NCBI GenBank assembly: GCA_963585895.1
Contig: OY757921.1
Coordinates: forward strand, 55,076,590 to 55,140,589
Direction of reading: 5' to 3'
From: Sepioteuthis lessoniana
Taxonomy: Eukaryota; Mollusca; Cephalopoda; Myopsida; Loliginidae
DNA: 64,000 nt
Shown here one piece after another: positions 44,285-55,103 of the stretch. A program made the position numbers and the translations under genes. Positions within the stretch are counted from its first letter, which is position 1. Every line of letters starts with the position of its first letter. The notes beneath the pieces were generated by a model. The model had not been told where the DNA came from, made no database searches, and worked only from the letters and a program-made list of their open reading frames with translations.

Positions 44285-44475
44285 TTCAAGAGGGAGAGGT
44301 ATATGCTAGGCTGTGAAATCATAGTGAATTCAAACTCCAGTCACACTATTATGTTTACTTTTGGACTTATACCCTAGAAAAAGGTATGAACTCTCTTATC
44401 CCACTAGCTATGTTTGTCAATGATGGTTTTGGCATTAAAAAGCCCATGAAGGTTAATATGACATTAAACAAACAA
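44285..44475 (+). mobile_element. tRNA-derived SINE with a LINE-type 3' tail
   Basis: The head has an A-box-like 'TATATGCTAGGC' and a B-box-like 'GAATTCAAACTCCAG'. The body, 'CCCTAGAAAAAGGTATGAAC...CCCACTAGCTATG', parallels the SINE at 55413-55690. The 3' part 44427-44473 ('TTTTGGCATTAAAAAGCCCA', 'GGTTAATATG', 'TTAAACAAAC') matches the terminal sequence of the I-group LINE (minus strand of 49462-49515). It lies just beyond the URB1-like polyadenylation signal. Confidence 0.65.
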
Positions 44476-44510
44476 ATAATGTCTTATAATAAAAATTCCA
44501 AAACAAGTAC

Positions 44511-44516
44511 TTTATT
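44511..44516 (-). promoter_or_regulatory. Polyadenylation signal of the URB1-like gene
   Basis: AATAAA on the minus strand about 80 bases after the stop codon at 44600-44598; a second A-rich variant overlaps it. Confidence 0.6.
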
Positions 44517-44597
44517 TTTATGTCATGCTTTCATATTTTTTTATTTCAAAATCAGAAAATAACTTTATGAGCTAATCAGGAAAAAAATAAGGGAAAG

Positions 44598-45483
44598 TTA
44601 TGTTTGAAATTCAACAGCAATTTGTTTTAAAAAAGATTGTAAAACATGAGATGGATCTGACTTGGATGTACTTGAATCTTCAAAAGTATATTTTTCAGAC
44701 AAAGTTCTGCAAATGTTGCTCAGTAAGTGTAAAGCATCAAGAACAGGTTTCTGAGGAATAACCTGAGTTGCTGAATCAACGGTACTAATTTCATTGGTGT
44801 TTTGTTTTGTGTCAGACATGCCAAGAAGTTTGGCATGGAGTGAAAGAAAGCTCTCAAATAATACTGGCAAGTTGCATCGACTCTTGTTCAGAGTTATAGT
44901 TGGAATAGCTGAGTCCCAGTGGTTGAGCTGAGTTTCAACCCAATGAAGAACTTTTAAAATGGAAGACAAAGAAGTCATGTTAGCGGCTTCCTCACACAGG
45001 CAAGTCATAACCAATTCTAAAGTTTCATGAAAACAAGAATCACATTTTTTCCCCTGCTGAAATACTTTAGATGGAATCCAAGAGAGACAAATATCAACCA
45101 GAGCTTGCTGCAATGTATTCTGATCATTCACTGAGCAGGTCACAGTCTCTTCTTCCTGATAAGTCATGTCAGGAAGCTCATTTTGAATATTTTCATCAGG
45201 ATCCAACTTCTCTGCAGTTTGTTTTTGTAAATAAGAAACTTCTGTTAAATAATCACAAGAGTAGCCCCAACGTTTCATAAGATCCAGGAACCTTTCACCA
45301 GTCTGAACATTCGAGGAGTGTAGTCGACTTTGGTAGATTACCAGCAATACATCTCTTGGAGTAAGTTCCAGTTTTAAATGATGACTCATCACAGGATTAT
45401 TAGTTTGTGTTATTGTCTTCTCATCTGTTTCTTCAGATTGGTTCTCTTTTTCTTCTTTCTTGTCAAGTTGACTGTTAAATGCT
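44598..45483 (-). CDS. URB1: URB1-like protein, last coding exon
   Basis: Encodes about 294 residues and the TAA stop. It starts after a pyrimidine-rich acceptor ('TTTTTTTTCACTCCAAGAG'). Of the possible AG positions, 45485-45484 gives the phase required by the previous exon, yielding 'R|AFNSQLDKKEEKENQ'. After a charged linker comes an alpha-helical region: 'LKLELTPRDVLLVIYQSR', 'WGYSCDYLTEVSYLQKQ', 'LVDICLSWIPSKVF', 'CFHETLELVMTCLCEEAA' and 'SSILKVLHWVETQLNHWDSA', ending 'AVEFQT'. No interruptions in nearly 900 bases, in contrast to its surroundings. URB1/Npa1 is a very large nucleolar helical-repeat protein of early pre-60S particles. The assignment rests mainly on the upstream exons and is from memory. 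Confidence 0.75.
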
Positions 45484-45687
45484 CTCTCTTGGAGTGAAAA
45501 AAAATCAGAGTTAGGTTGGACTTTGAAACTTGGGTGTATTATTTTAAGATTGTGAAAAAAAAAAAACCAAAAAAAAACAGGACTTTGGCAGTCAGTTTCT
45601 ACTTCTAATGATAAAAATGGAAAGACATGATTTGATTATCTGTGAGTAAAAAACTGATCCACAATATAGTATCACATGAATTTATCA

Positions 45688-46100
45688 GCCCTGTAGGCAG
45701 GAGCTGTAGAATACGCTGACTGCAGAGAGGTAAAACCACACACAATAAGTGTCCTGGATATAACATGAAACTATCTGATGGTGAGGCTTCAATAATACTG
45801 AAGCTTTGGAGAATGTAGAGTATCCCTTCATTGTCATCACTCGTAAGTCCACTCTGGAGTGGTAGCACCTGATAGGGTCTTATCAATGGGTCAATTAGAA
45901 CTGTTTGAGATTTAAACTGAGTGCAAACAAATGACTTATGATAAATTGAATTGTGAGAAAGAGAACTGTTTGACTATTGAACCATGTGTAAACAAATGAC
46001 TGATGTTCAATTGAATTACTCAGGACACCCCTTTTATAAGAGTCTTACCCCTCTGCAGGGGGATACAGTCATGTTAATCGAAGCTTTGCTAACAGGGTCA
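45688..46100. repeat. Type B head units in inverted arrangement
   Basis: 45688-45895 is a plus-oriented head and type B unit ('GCTGTAGAATACGCTGACTG', 'GTGTCCTGGATAT', 'ATCTGATGGTGAGGC'). 45900-46015 holds the 70-bp-type subrepeats. About 46018-46100 is a head in the opposite orientation ('GGACACC...CTTACCCCTCTGCAG'). The result is a 0.4-kb block with inverted ends, within a URB1-like intron. Confidence 0.6.
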
Positions 46101-46116
46101 ACCACATGGGAAACCA

Positions 46117-46324
46117 CATAAGCGCATTCGATATGTCAATAATATGATATTAATAAAAGTGATGGATATTAGATCTCTACATTCCATAAACAAAGCTATA
46201 ATCTAAAATACACCTTTGCGCATAAGCGCATTCGATATGTCAATAATATGATATTAATAAAAGTGATGGATATTAGATCTCTACATTCCATAAACAAAGC
46301 TATAATCTAAAATACACCTTTTTT
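46117..46324. repeat. Exact 104-bp tandem duplication
   Basis: 46117-46220 and 46221-46324 are the same sequence, beginning 'CATAAGCGCATTCGATATGT' and ending in 'AAAATACACCTTT'. Its identity marks it as recent. Confidence 0.92.
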
Positions 46325-46837
46325 TTTTGCAACTTAGCATAATCCTCAATAATCCTCACATACAAATTAATTTTTTTAATAATTCTTTAAAACTTTCTAA
46401 ATTGAACTCAATTTTAAATATTGATCTCTTGATAACTGAAATTTGAATTTTAAACTGCTTTTAAAAAATTCATCTAGTGTATGTCCAACTAGTATTATAA
46501 GATTTGATTGTAAAATGGATAGCTCAAGCAGGTTTGTCAATTTATAATTAGCTGACATTACATGTATGTAAGAGTATATAAGAAAGATGAAAACGAGTGT
46601 GACAAGTAATCAAGTTTATGATAAAATAATGAAAAGACACAAGTGAAATTTTTAAAAAATGCAAACCTTTCAAGAGAAGAACTGATGCAAAAAGGGGAAG
46701 AAAAAATTTCATGGCAGCATAAGAAGTTCCTTCCCTAAAATGATAAAAAAAAAAAAAATACACTTTCATGATTTGAAAGAATTTACTTATTTGAATAAAG
46801 TTACCAGAAGTGTTACAAAAGTTATACATAAAATTTT

Positions 46838-47243
46838 AAGGTTTTTTTATCATTAAGGGCTTTCAGACTATTGTCTTCATCTTTATTGTTATTTCCACGT
46901 TTTAGGAGATATGTCCTCCGGCCTTCTTCAGGTGTTTGTCGAACTCGGGAACCTTCACAGAACTTCGAACAACGTCCTTCATTGAATCCATGGGGGTTGC
47001 CTATTCTGTTTCCATTAACCATAACCGAATACAAGTGTAAAGTATTCCTGTATTGTTACTTGCTTGCAGTCAGGATTGAACCAGCAACCTCCAGATGATT
47101 GTTTCCTTAAAAGCTTAGGGAACCAATGCCTATAACCAGCAGGACACATAGTGTAATAGTTATAGGCGTTGGTTCCCTAAGCAACATTGTGGAAATAACA
47201 ATAAAGATGAAGACAAAATCTAAAACCTTTAATGATAAAAATC
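46838..47243 (-). mobile_element. Head-to-head tRNA-derived SINE pair forming a palindrome
   Basis: On the minus strand a SINE runs from about 47181 to 46838: a tRNA-like head with B box 'GGTTCAATCCTGACTGC' near 47075, a body, then a tail ('CCTGAAGAAGGCCGGAGGAC', 'AATAACAATAAAGATGAAGA'). A second, internally shortened copy faces it, so head sequences (47114-47136 and 47159-47181, 'TTAGGGAACCAATGCCTATA') and tail sequences (46838-46897 and 47190-47243) are both inverted repeats. The head resembles a tRNA gene but is not one. Confidence 0.75.
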
Positions 47244-47300
47244 ATCAAGCTTCGTCTCAGAAATTTAGACAACTAAAATTTAAGATGTTAAGATACTTAC

Positions 47301-47480
47301 CTGTAATTTTGCAGCAAGTTTAAAAGAAGCACCTGCATTTCCTGGATAAATGGCAAAGGTAGATCTAAAGAATTCTCGTTAATTTGACCTTCCTGGCCAG
47401 TAATATTTTTTCTGAGAAGACTGAACCAGAGAGTGTGAACAACTTTGGTGAGGAGGATGATTGTCTGAGAATGAGGATCA
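47301..47480 (-). CDS. URB1: URB1-like protein, internal exon
   Basis: 180-nt exon with a strong acceptor (long T tract, 'AACCAG' before 47480) and a perfect GTAAGT donor at 47300-47295. It contributes one base to a split Val codon, then 'DPHSQTIILLTKVVHTLWFS', 'LLRKNITGQEGQINENSLDL' and 'PLPFIQEMQVLLLNLLQNY', and leaves two bases for the next exon; both junctions keep the frame. Hydrophobic/amphipathic helices with an acidic loop fit a helical-repeat protein. Confidence 0.75.
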
Positions 47481-47539
47481 CTGGTTAAAAAAAAAGGATA
47501 TATAAGTAAATATATATTAGTTTTTATGTATATTTGATA

Positions 47540-48056
47540 GCATGGAAGACTGTCTGGGACCACAGATTTCATGCCATCTTATAAACAACAATCATCAGGC
47601 AGAGAAAGAAAAATATTGGAGAAATTGAAAAAAATCAAAACGTACAGTCAAAAGAACATTAGGATTGTGTACAACTCTTTATGTGTGTATGTTAATGTAG
47701 ATTATATTCACGTATTATTGTGTGTGGTCATATAAGTGATGTTTAGTATGTGTGTGTGTATGAAGATACAAGTACCACACGGCAAATTTGAGGTTATCTC
47801 CTGGATATATGTCACTGTGTGGAGCCAAAGTTGCAACAGTTTGACAGAGTAAAAAAATTTTTTGTATTCATGTGTGTGTGTGTGCGGTGATGATTTTAAC
47901 TAAGGAACAAAATATCATCATTGCATTACGAAGAAAATAAAGTTTTGATTTGTAAGCATAATATTTTTTGATTTCTCCAATATCTTTCCTTTTCTGCCTG
48001 ATGATTGTCATTTATAAGACAGCATGAAACATGTGGTCACAGACAAACTTCCATGC
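47540..48056. mobile_element. TA-flanked MITE with about 115-bp inverted arms
   Basis: Ends 'GCATGGAAG' and 'CTTCCATGC', each bordered outside by TA. Arms 47540-47652 and 47936-48056 are inverted repeats with roughly 80% identity by eye. The about 280-bp centre has TG-rich stretches and no transposase. The TA target and long arms suggest a Tc1/mariner-mobilised MITE. It lies 60 bp upstream (on the gene strand) of the acceptor of the URB1-like exon at 47480. Confidence 0.8.
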
Positions 48057-49461
48057 TATTATATATATATAATTTACTCATTATTATGATATAATTATTC
48101 TGCACTTGGTCTGCCACAAACCCACGAAGTGAGAGAGTGACAACTAATACAGTTATAATATATATAAGAGAGACAGAGAGAGAGATGAATAAAAGTGAGA
48201 AGACAAATAGGAATATTTCTATGTAGTTGATTTTTTAATTCTTCTCAACAAGGTTGTTGTCAATAGAAAAAGTTTTTAAAATAGTTTTTTTAAGAGTTGA
48301 TATTCAAAGAAAAGCAATGGAAAAATGTACAGGTAACAAAGCATATCTATTTACTGAATGAAAATTATTTTGTCATATCCATGTATCATAAACTGACCAT
48401 TTTATGATCTCTGTTATCATAAAATTCAGGCAGTAAGCTCTACACTTGGAAGATATCTAAGTATGGGCAGGGTGTATTTTAAATTATCCATCACAGTTTT
48501 TTGTCAGATATTTACTTTATTAAAGCATTTAAGTGTCAACTCTACCCTATTATATACCCTATTTCAAAACAGTGTTCAAAGACGATTTAGTTTGATGTTA
48601 AAGCCATTTGAGGTCAGTGTTTGAAGATGTTTTACACATTTATCTTTGTGAGTTTCTATTATTGCTGTTATAATGTCCAATATGTTATTTTTTTTCCAAT
48701 CCTATATATGACAGTGAGCTTTGCATTTGTTAAAACCATAGCAATTTTAGTGGAAATTTGTTCTACAAGAACCAGTTTATAACAATCCATAAATTTGTTT
48801 GTGTCTTTATTCAATCTGACTTGTATTACTTTTGGCAGCATATATTTCCAGAACAGGTTTCTTAATTCAGAAAACACCTATGGGCCTATAGGATTTTGAT
48901 GTTTTGGTGATGAGTTATTGAGATCCAAAAATTGAAAAATATTCAATATTTTTCAGATTTTCTAGCCCCACCCTCATTAAGAATAAAAGACTTCAAATCA
49001 AATGGGCTTTAAGTGTTAGGTTGACTTCTCCAAGCCTATAATTAGAGTTGGGTAAATGGAGTGCTTTAAACATGTTTTTTAGCAAGAGCTATTTAAACTT
49101 TCAATCTTTTGAAAATGGTCCGGCAGAGTGTGTTTTTTTTTTAAGATTTTAGACGGTTAATTTTTCACAGGTATTTAAGTTAAAAGATTTGCTTTTAATT
49201 GTTTTTAAAATATTTCAGGATAGAGAAAAACAAACAACCTTACAAAGGCTAGTAACAAACCCATATTTCAAAATGCAAGCCTCCAAAATAGAGAAAAACT
49301 AAAAAGCAGAAATTTTCAAATTCCCCAAAATTTAAACAGTCAAAAAATAAGAATGATTGATGCTATTGTGCTGCAATTTTCAGGATCTACTTCTCACATG
49401 GATACAAACAAATGGTAAAATTCTTTAAACTGAGGACTTTCAGGATGGCCTCTTCTTGAAT
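48057..49461 (-). other. URB1-like intron, no recognised element
   Basis: AT-rich. Contains a short (AT)/(AG) microsatellite at 48153-48185. No other gene or repeat recognised. Confidence 0.4.
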
Positions 49462-52400
49462 GAGTTTGAGTTTTGTTTAACAGCATATCAACCTCTGTGG
49501 GTCATTTAATGCCAAAAGGGTTGAATTGATTTTGTTTTTGTTTTTTTGGTGCATGTTTTAGATTTTAGGGTATAAGTTTTGGTTATGTTTTATTATATTT
49601 GACGAGATTTTGATGAAGAGGTTGGTTTCTTTTAGAAAGCTTAAGATTTCCTCTGGTTTGGAGTTCTTGAAGAAGTCCTTTAGATTGTTTGTTTGGTAAT
49701 TTTTTGGGTGAATTTGTCTAAACCTGTCACAGTTTTGGAGAATGTGTTTGACTGTGAGAAGTATTTTACATGTTGAACATATTGTGGGGGGTCTTCCCCC
49801 TTTTAGGAGGTGTGAATGGGTAATGTAGGTGTGACCAATACAAAGTCTGGAGATTATCACTTCTTCTTTTCTATTTCTTCTGTAACCTGCTGGCCATTCA
49901 CCTATGTATCTTGAATATGGTGGAGCTTGTTCTGTGTTTGATCATCCCAAGATTTTTGCCATTTCTTGGGTATAAATTTGTTAATAAGTGGTTTTAGGTC
50001 GGTGTATTGAATTTTTGTATTTGATATGTGTTTGGAGTGCTTTTTTTGCAGCTTGTCTGCCCTTTCATTTCCCTGTATGCCAATGTGGCTAGGTATCCAA
50101 GTAATAATGATGCTATTATTTTTAGAAAGAGTGTTCATTTTATCTAGTAGTCTTGTGAGGAGTTGATGAAACTTTGCTCTGTAAAGCTTGGAGAACTGAT
50201 TTGGAATCTGAATATATGATAAATTTAGAGGATTTGTGATTTGCTATAATGTTTATGGCCAAGTCAATAGCTGTGGGTTCTGCATTATAAATTGAGGATT
50301 CATTTGGGAGACATTTTAAAAGTTCTTGGTTTTAGAAGACAGCAGCACAACCAACTTTCATTTCCTGTCTGGATCCATCTGTATAGATGTGGTGGTGGTC
50401 TGGGAAGTTGTTTTGGATGTTGAGGAAGTTCTCTTGGAAGGTGATGGAGTGTGTTTTGGTTTTGAAAAAATTGGTTAGATCTAGCTTTATTATTGGTTGG
50501 TTTATGGTCCATGGTGCTGTTTTGGGAAGGATTGTATTACGTATTATTTTAGGGATTGATTTTGATTTCATTTAGGAGGGTTTGAATTCCTAGATTAAAT
50601 GATTTTTCTTTTCTTTATTTTCGAAAAGGTTTTTGTACCTTATTTCCATGATGCAGTTATAGGTAGGGTTTTGGGGGCATGAAATGAGTTTAATATAATA
50701 TTGGAGTTTAAGTTTATATCTTCTCAAGGAAAGTGGGGGTTCATTGGCTTCTATATATAAAATTTCAATTGGAGAGGTAGTGAAGGCTCATAGGGCAATA
50801 CAAAGTCCCAGGTGATGGATAGTTTTGAGTTCTCTAAGATAGGATTTTCTGACTGCACCATATATGAAGCAGCTATAATCAAGTTTTGATCATAATAGAC
50901 ATCTGTATAGTTTGGTTAGGGTATTTTTTATCAGCACCACAGTCTGTGAGTTGCTATGGTTCTCAAGAGTTGGATAGTTTGCTTGCATTTGATCCTCAGT
51001 CGTTTAATGTGTGGAATGAAGGATAGTCTTGGGTCAAAAGTAATGCCTAAGAATTTATATTGCTGGGTTATAGGTATTTCAGAGCCATTTAATGTTTGGG
51101 TGGGTTGATTAGGCATTTTATGGATTTGTCAGAAATGCATGCATTTGGTTTTATTGCTGGAGATTTTAAAACAATTTTTCATGTTCCATTTTAATATCTT
51201 GTTGATGCATTGTAGCATTTTTCTTTCTATGGTCACCATGTTTTTAGAACTGTAACAAATGCGGAAGTCGTTGACATATAATGATCTGGTGATTTCTGTG
51301 GGGAGGCAGGTTGTTATTTTATTTATTTAAATTATGAATAGGATCACAGATAGGATACTACCCTGAGGTACTCCTATTTCTTGTTGTTTTGGATCGGAGA
51401 GTACATTATTTATTTGTGTTTGGAAGGTACGGTCTTCTAGGAAGTGTTTTATGAAGATGAGGAGTCTGCCTTTGAGTATGCCATATGGCCAGGTTGTATC
51501 ATAGGCTTTTTCTAGGTCAAAGAGGACTGCAACTAGATGTTCTTCTTTATGAATACTTCCCTGATTAAAGTTTCTATACAGACTATTTGGTCTATAGTAC
51601 TTCTTTTGGTCCTAAAGCCTGTTTGCAGGTTTGAGAGATTACTGGATTCAAGGAACCATGTTAGTCTTAGATTGATCATTCTTTCAAGGGTTTTACAGAT
51701 GCAGCTTGTTAAAGCTATAGGTCTATAACTGGTAGGGTTTGTGAGATCTTTTTGCTTTTAGAGGATAGGAATGGTAATGGATTGTTTCCATAAGGTAGGG
51801 ATGTTGCTAGAGATCCAGATATTGTTGTATATATCTAGAAAATATTTTTAAAATATTGTTGAGAGCTCTTTGAGGAAGGTGTAGTGAATTTCATTAGGAC
51901 CAGGGGCTAAGTTGTTAGATTTGGATATTGAGTTTTGGCGATGGGTTAAGGTGAAGGGATGGTTATAACTCTCAGTATTGTCAGGGGTGAATTTTATTTT
52001 GTTCTTTTCCTCTTTGATTCTGATTGAGTTGAATTGATTTGAGTAATTTTTTGTAGATGAAACTTGAGCAAAATTTTCTGCAACCAGGTTAGCTATATGC
52101 TTTTCATTTGTGGCTATTGTGTTTCCTTGAGAGAGGTGATTTATTGGGTTGTTGAACTTTTTGTTTTTTATTTTCTTTATAAAATCCCAATTTTTTTTTG
52201 GATTTGTATTAGAATTTATCTTTGAAATGAAGGTTCTCCAGAAGGATCTTTTAGCTTCTTTAATGATGTGTCAGGTTTTTGCCCTTTGTTGTTTAAACTT
52301 GTTTCGATTTTCTGATAAGGGGTTTGTCTTGAATTTCCTGAGAGTTGCTTGGCATTCTCTTATCATGTTTTTGCACTCTTCTGTGAATCATGGTTTATTA

Positions 52401-55103
52401 TGTTGAGGAGATATTGTGGTTTTGGGGATAGTTTTATTTGCTATGCTAATGAGGGTGTTCATAAAATATATTATGGGTTCTTCTTGATTTGTATTTGATT
52501 ATGGGATTAGTGTGGTACGGCATAGCTTTTTGTAGGATTTCCAATTTGCTCTTTTGAAGTTTTATTTGTGGTTCTGAATTTTTAATTGTGGAGTTTTCCA
52601 TTATTATTGGGTAGTGGTCACTGCCACAGGTGTCTTTGTATACTCTCCAATTATAATCTGTAAAGATTGATGTATCACTGAAGGATGGGTCTATGGCAGA
52701 AAATGAACCTGAGGATGGGTTGAGGTGGTTGTTTGTCATTTTACTTCCCCATATGGCAGTTAAAATCTATCAAGATAAATGATTTAGGGAGTTGTTCTAT
52801 TAGATTGTTAAATTCATTTTCATTTATTGGGTCATGAGGTGGGATACATAGTGAGCAGATGGTGACAGTTTTATGTAGTGTTGCTGAGACTGCAATTGCT
52901 TGCAGGTGAGTGTTGATGTTGATTTTATTTTGGGTGATATCATTCCTAATTAGGATTGATACTCCACCTGAAGCTCTGTGTCTAGTATCAAGTATGTAGT
53001 CATATTGTTCAAAAGCTTTTATGTTTAGTTTCTCACTATGTTTTTTGAAGGTTTCTTGGAGATATCTAGTATAGATCCAGTAGGGTTGAGTTCGGCTATT
53101 AACAGAAGTAGCTCGTCATAATTTGCTTTGTAACCACAGCAATTCCATTGAATTATTTTATGGGTCATGCTTTTTTAATCTTTGTGTGTTTGATGTTTAT
53201 TTTGGTTACGTGTAGTTTTGGTTTTAGTGGTTTTTTTTTCATTTGGTTGGATTCAGATATTTCAAAAGTTTCTAGGCTTTTCAACCTGCTTTTGAGGTCT
53301 TTAGGGTTTCTCTGTTTTGAAGGACTTTTTGTCTCTCTGTTGCCATCAGTTCAAATTTATTTTCAGTTTCTGTTAGTGAAATTTGTGGTTTATTTTTGTT
53401 AGATTCCTTCTTCCAAGGAGATCTCTTTTCAGGGGTTAGCAGTGGGCTTTCAGTGTTGTCCAATTTTTTTAGTGGAAGATTGTTGGGTTTTGTATTGATG
53501 GGAGGGATGCCTGGAGATTGTTGTTTAGGTTGAGTATTTGTTTGGTTTATCTTTTGGGGTTCTTCAGTTTCATTGCTGTGTGGGTGTAGGTTCTTCTTTG
53601 GATCTGGTCCAGCATGGGGCTTAGTTGTCAAGTTGGTCAAGCTTTCCCTTAGCAGTTCAAGTAGTATCTTCAATTCTTTTATCTGATTTATCATGTCAAA
53701 GTGAGTCATCATTCCTTGATTTTGGGTATAGTTGTTTGTGGGTTTGGCTATGTTTACATAGGTAGTTGTGGCTTGAGAAATTTCAATGAACTTCTTTGCC
53801 TTTAGGTAGGATATTTTTTGTGTGTTTCACTTCTAGTATTCTTTTTTTATTTTTTCCATAATTCACATGCTTTGGAATCTGCTGAGTGATTTTGTTTGCA
53901 GTTTGCACATTTTGAGGGCTGTTGACAATCAATATGGTTTCCAGTTTCTCCGCAGTTCTTACATGTTGAATGTCTGGTACAATTTTCTTTGTGATGCCCA
54001 AATCTTTGGCAATTGTGGCATCTCAATGGGTTTGGAATAAAGGTTTCAATTTTTGTTATTAAGTAGCCAATTTTTATTTCAGTAGGTGGTTTTAGAATAT
54101 AATTGTTTAAGATTATTTGATTGTTTCTCTTGATAGAAATTCATTTGGCATTAGTGACACCTTGTTTGCGGAGGTTACTTTTTATTTCATCTAAAGTGCA
54201 AAAGGAGATATCTGGGCTTCTCACTACACCCTTTGATGAATTCAGGGAGTTGTGGGGGTAAGCTTAAGTTGTGGAAGTATTTCTGTTCCTGTAGTACGTC
54301 TGAGAAAGTTTTTTTTTGGCACTTCTACCAGCAGGGTATTGTTGATTAATTTTTTTTATAGATTTAGGTTTTATTAAACTGTTAAGGGTTTTTTCAATAA
54401 TGAAGAGAGACAACTTTGTGATTAGAGTATCCTCCATGGACTCTAGCATGATAAATTTGGGAAAAAGAGTCTGGTCAGAGTCATTGTCGGTGTCAGACTC
54501 TGCATGCAGACGCTTTAGTTTTGGGGTTTTTTTGTTTTGGTTTTGTTTTGTATCCATTGGGATTTTTGCTGAGTTCACTGACTGTGCTCCCCACCCACCA
54601 TGGAGCCCTATGAAGGGAAATGCATGAGGAGGAAACCCATTCGCCTTGGCAAATCAGGGCTACACATTCAGTATACTCACACTGAGAAAAGGGACCAGCA
54701 ATTAGGGATCTCTAGGTTTTCATTCCCAAGTTTATTACTTACCAAGAGATAAAAGGGGAAACATAGGTCTTTCTTCAGCGTGATTAACCCTACAGCCACC
54801 GCTTTCTACCTCGGAGACCTACAAAGGTCTTTTGCAGGCCTCTGAAAGAGGTCTTGACATGACCAGCCGATTGATCAGATCGGGCCTCTCTGACCACCCG
54901 TCTAGCCCAGTAAGGGCCAAAGTGTAGTGTTGCTAATCATGTGGCCACTTAGGCAACTGAATCACAGAGAGCTCAGCCACCAGGATCCCATCCTAAAGCA
55001 TCATGGATCACAACCCACGGCCAACAGGTGTCCTCTTTGAGTGGGTGGATCTTACCCCTGAAGTGCAGTCAGTGTATTCTACAGCCCCAACCGACAAGGT
55101 GGA
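49462..55103 (-). mobile_element. I-group LINE, near full length but decayed, in a URB1-like intron
   Basis: Order on the minus strand: type A 5' unit (55103-54600); ORF1 from 54578 with the 'FPKFIMLESMEDTLITKLSL' block, CCHC knuckles about 54030-53850 ('CHNCQRFGHHKENC', 'CKNCGETGNHIDC', 'CANCKQNHSADSKAC' spread over frames) and a Pro/Gln-rich tail (53712-53281); ORF2 with APE endonuclease (53150-52450, 'SVILIRND', 'SDHYPIIMEN'), RT (about 52250-50930, including 'QQYKFLGITFDPRLSF'), RNase H ('YTDGSRQEMKVGCAAVF', 'IITWIPSHIGIQGNERADKL', 50571-49902) and a Cys/His tail ('ICSTCKILLTVKHILQNC'); 3' UTR to 49462 ending 'CTCAAACTCA'. The combination of APE, RT, RNase H and CCHC ORF1 places it in the I superfamily (I/Nimb-like). 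Many frame breaks. It lies in the gene's sense direction. Confidence 0.85.

Larger units (their letters stand above)
45484..47300 (-). other. Intron of the URB1-like gene with repeats
   Basis: 1.8 kb. Contains inverted LINE-head units (45688-46100), a 104-bp tandem duplication and a palindromic SINE pair. It begins with a GTAAGT donor at 47300-47295. Confidence 0.7.

Noticed and set aside
47040-47181. A tRNA gene
   Set aside because: The A/B-box-like head belongs to a SINE. The body lacks a complete cloverleaf and continues into a SINE tail.
52149-53402. Plus-strand hydrophobic ORFs
   Set aside because: Antisense to the endonuclease/RT part of the I-group LINE.
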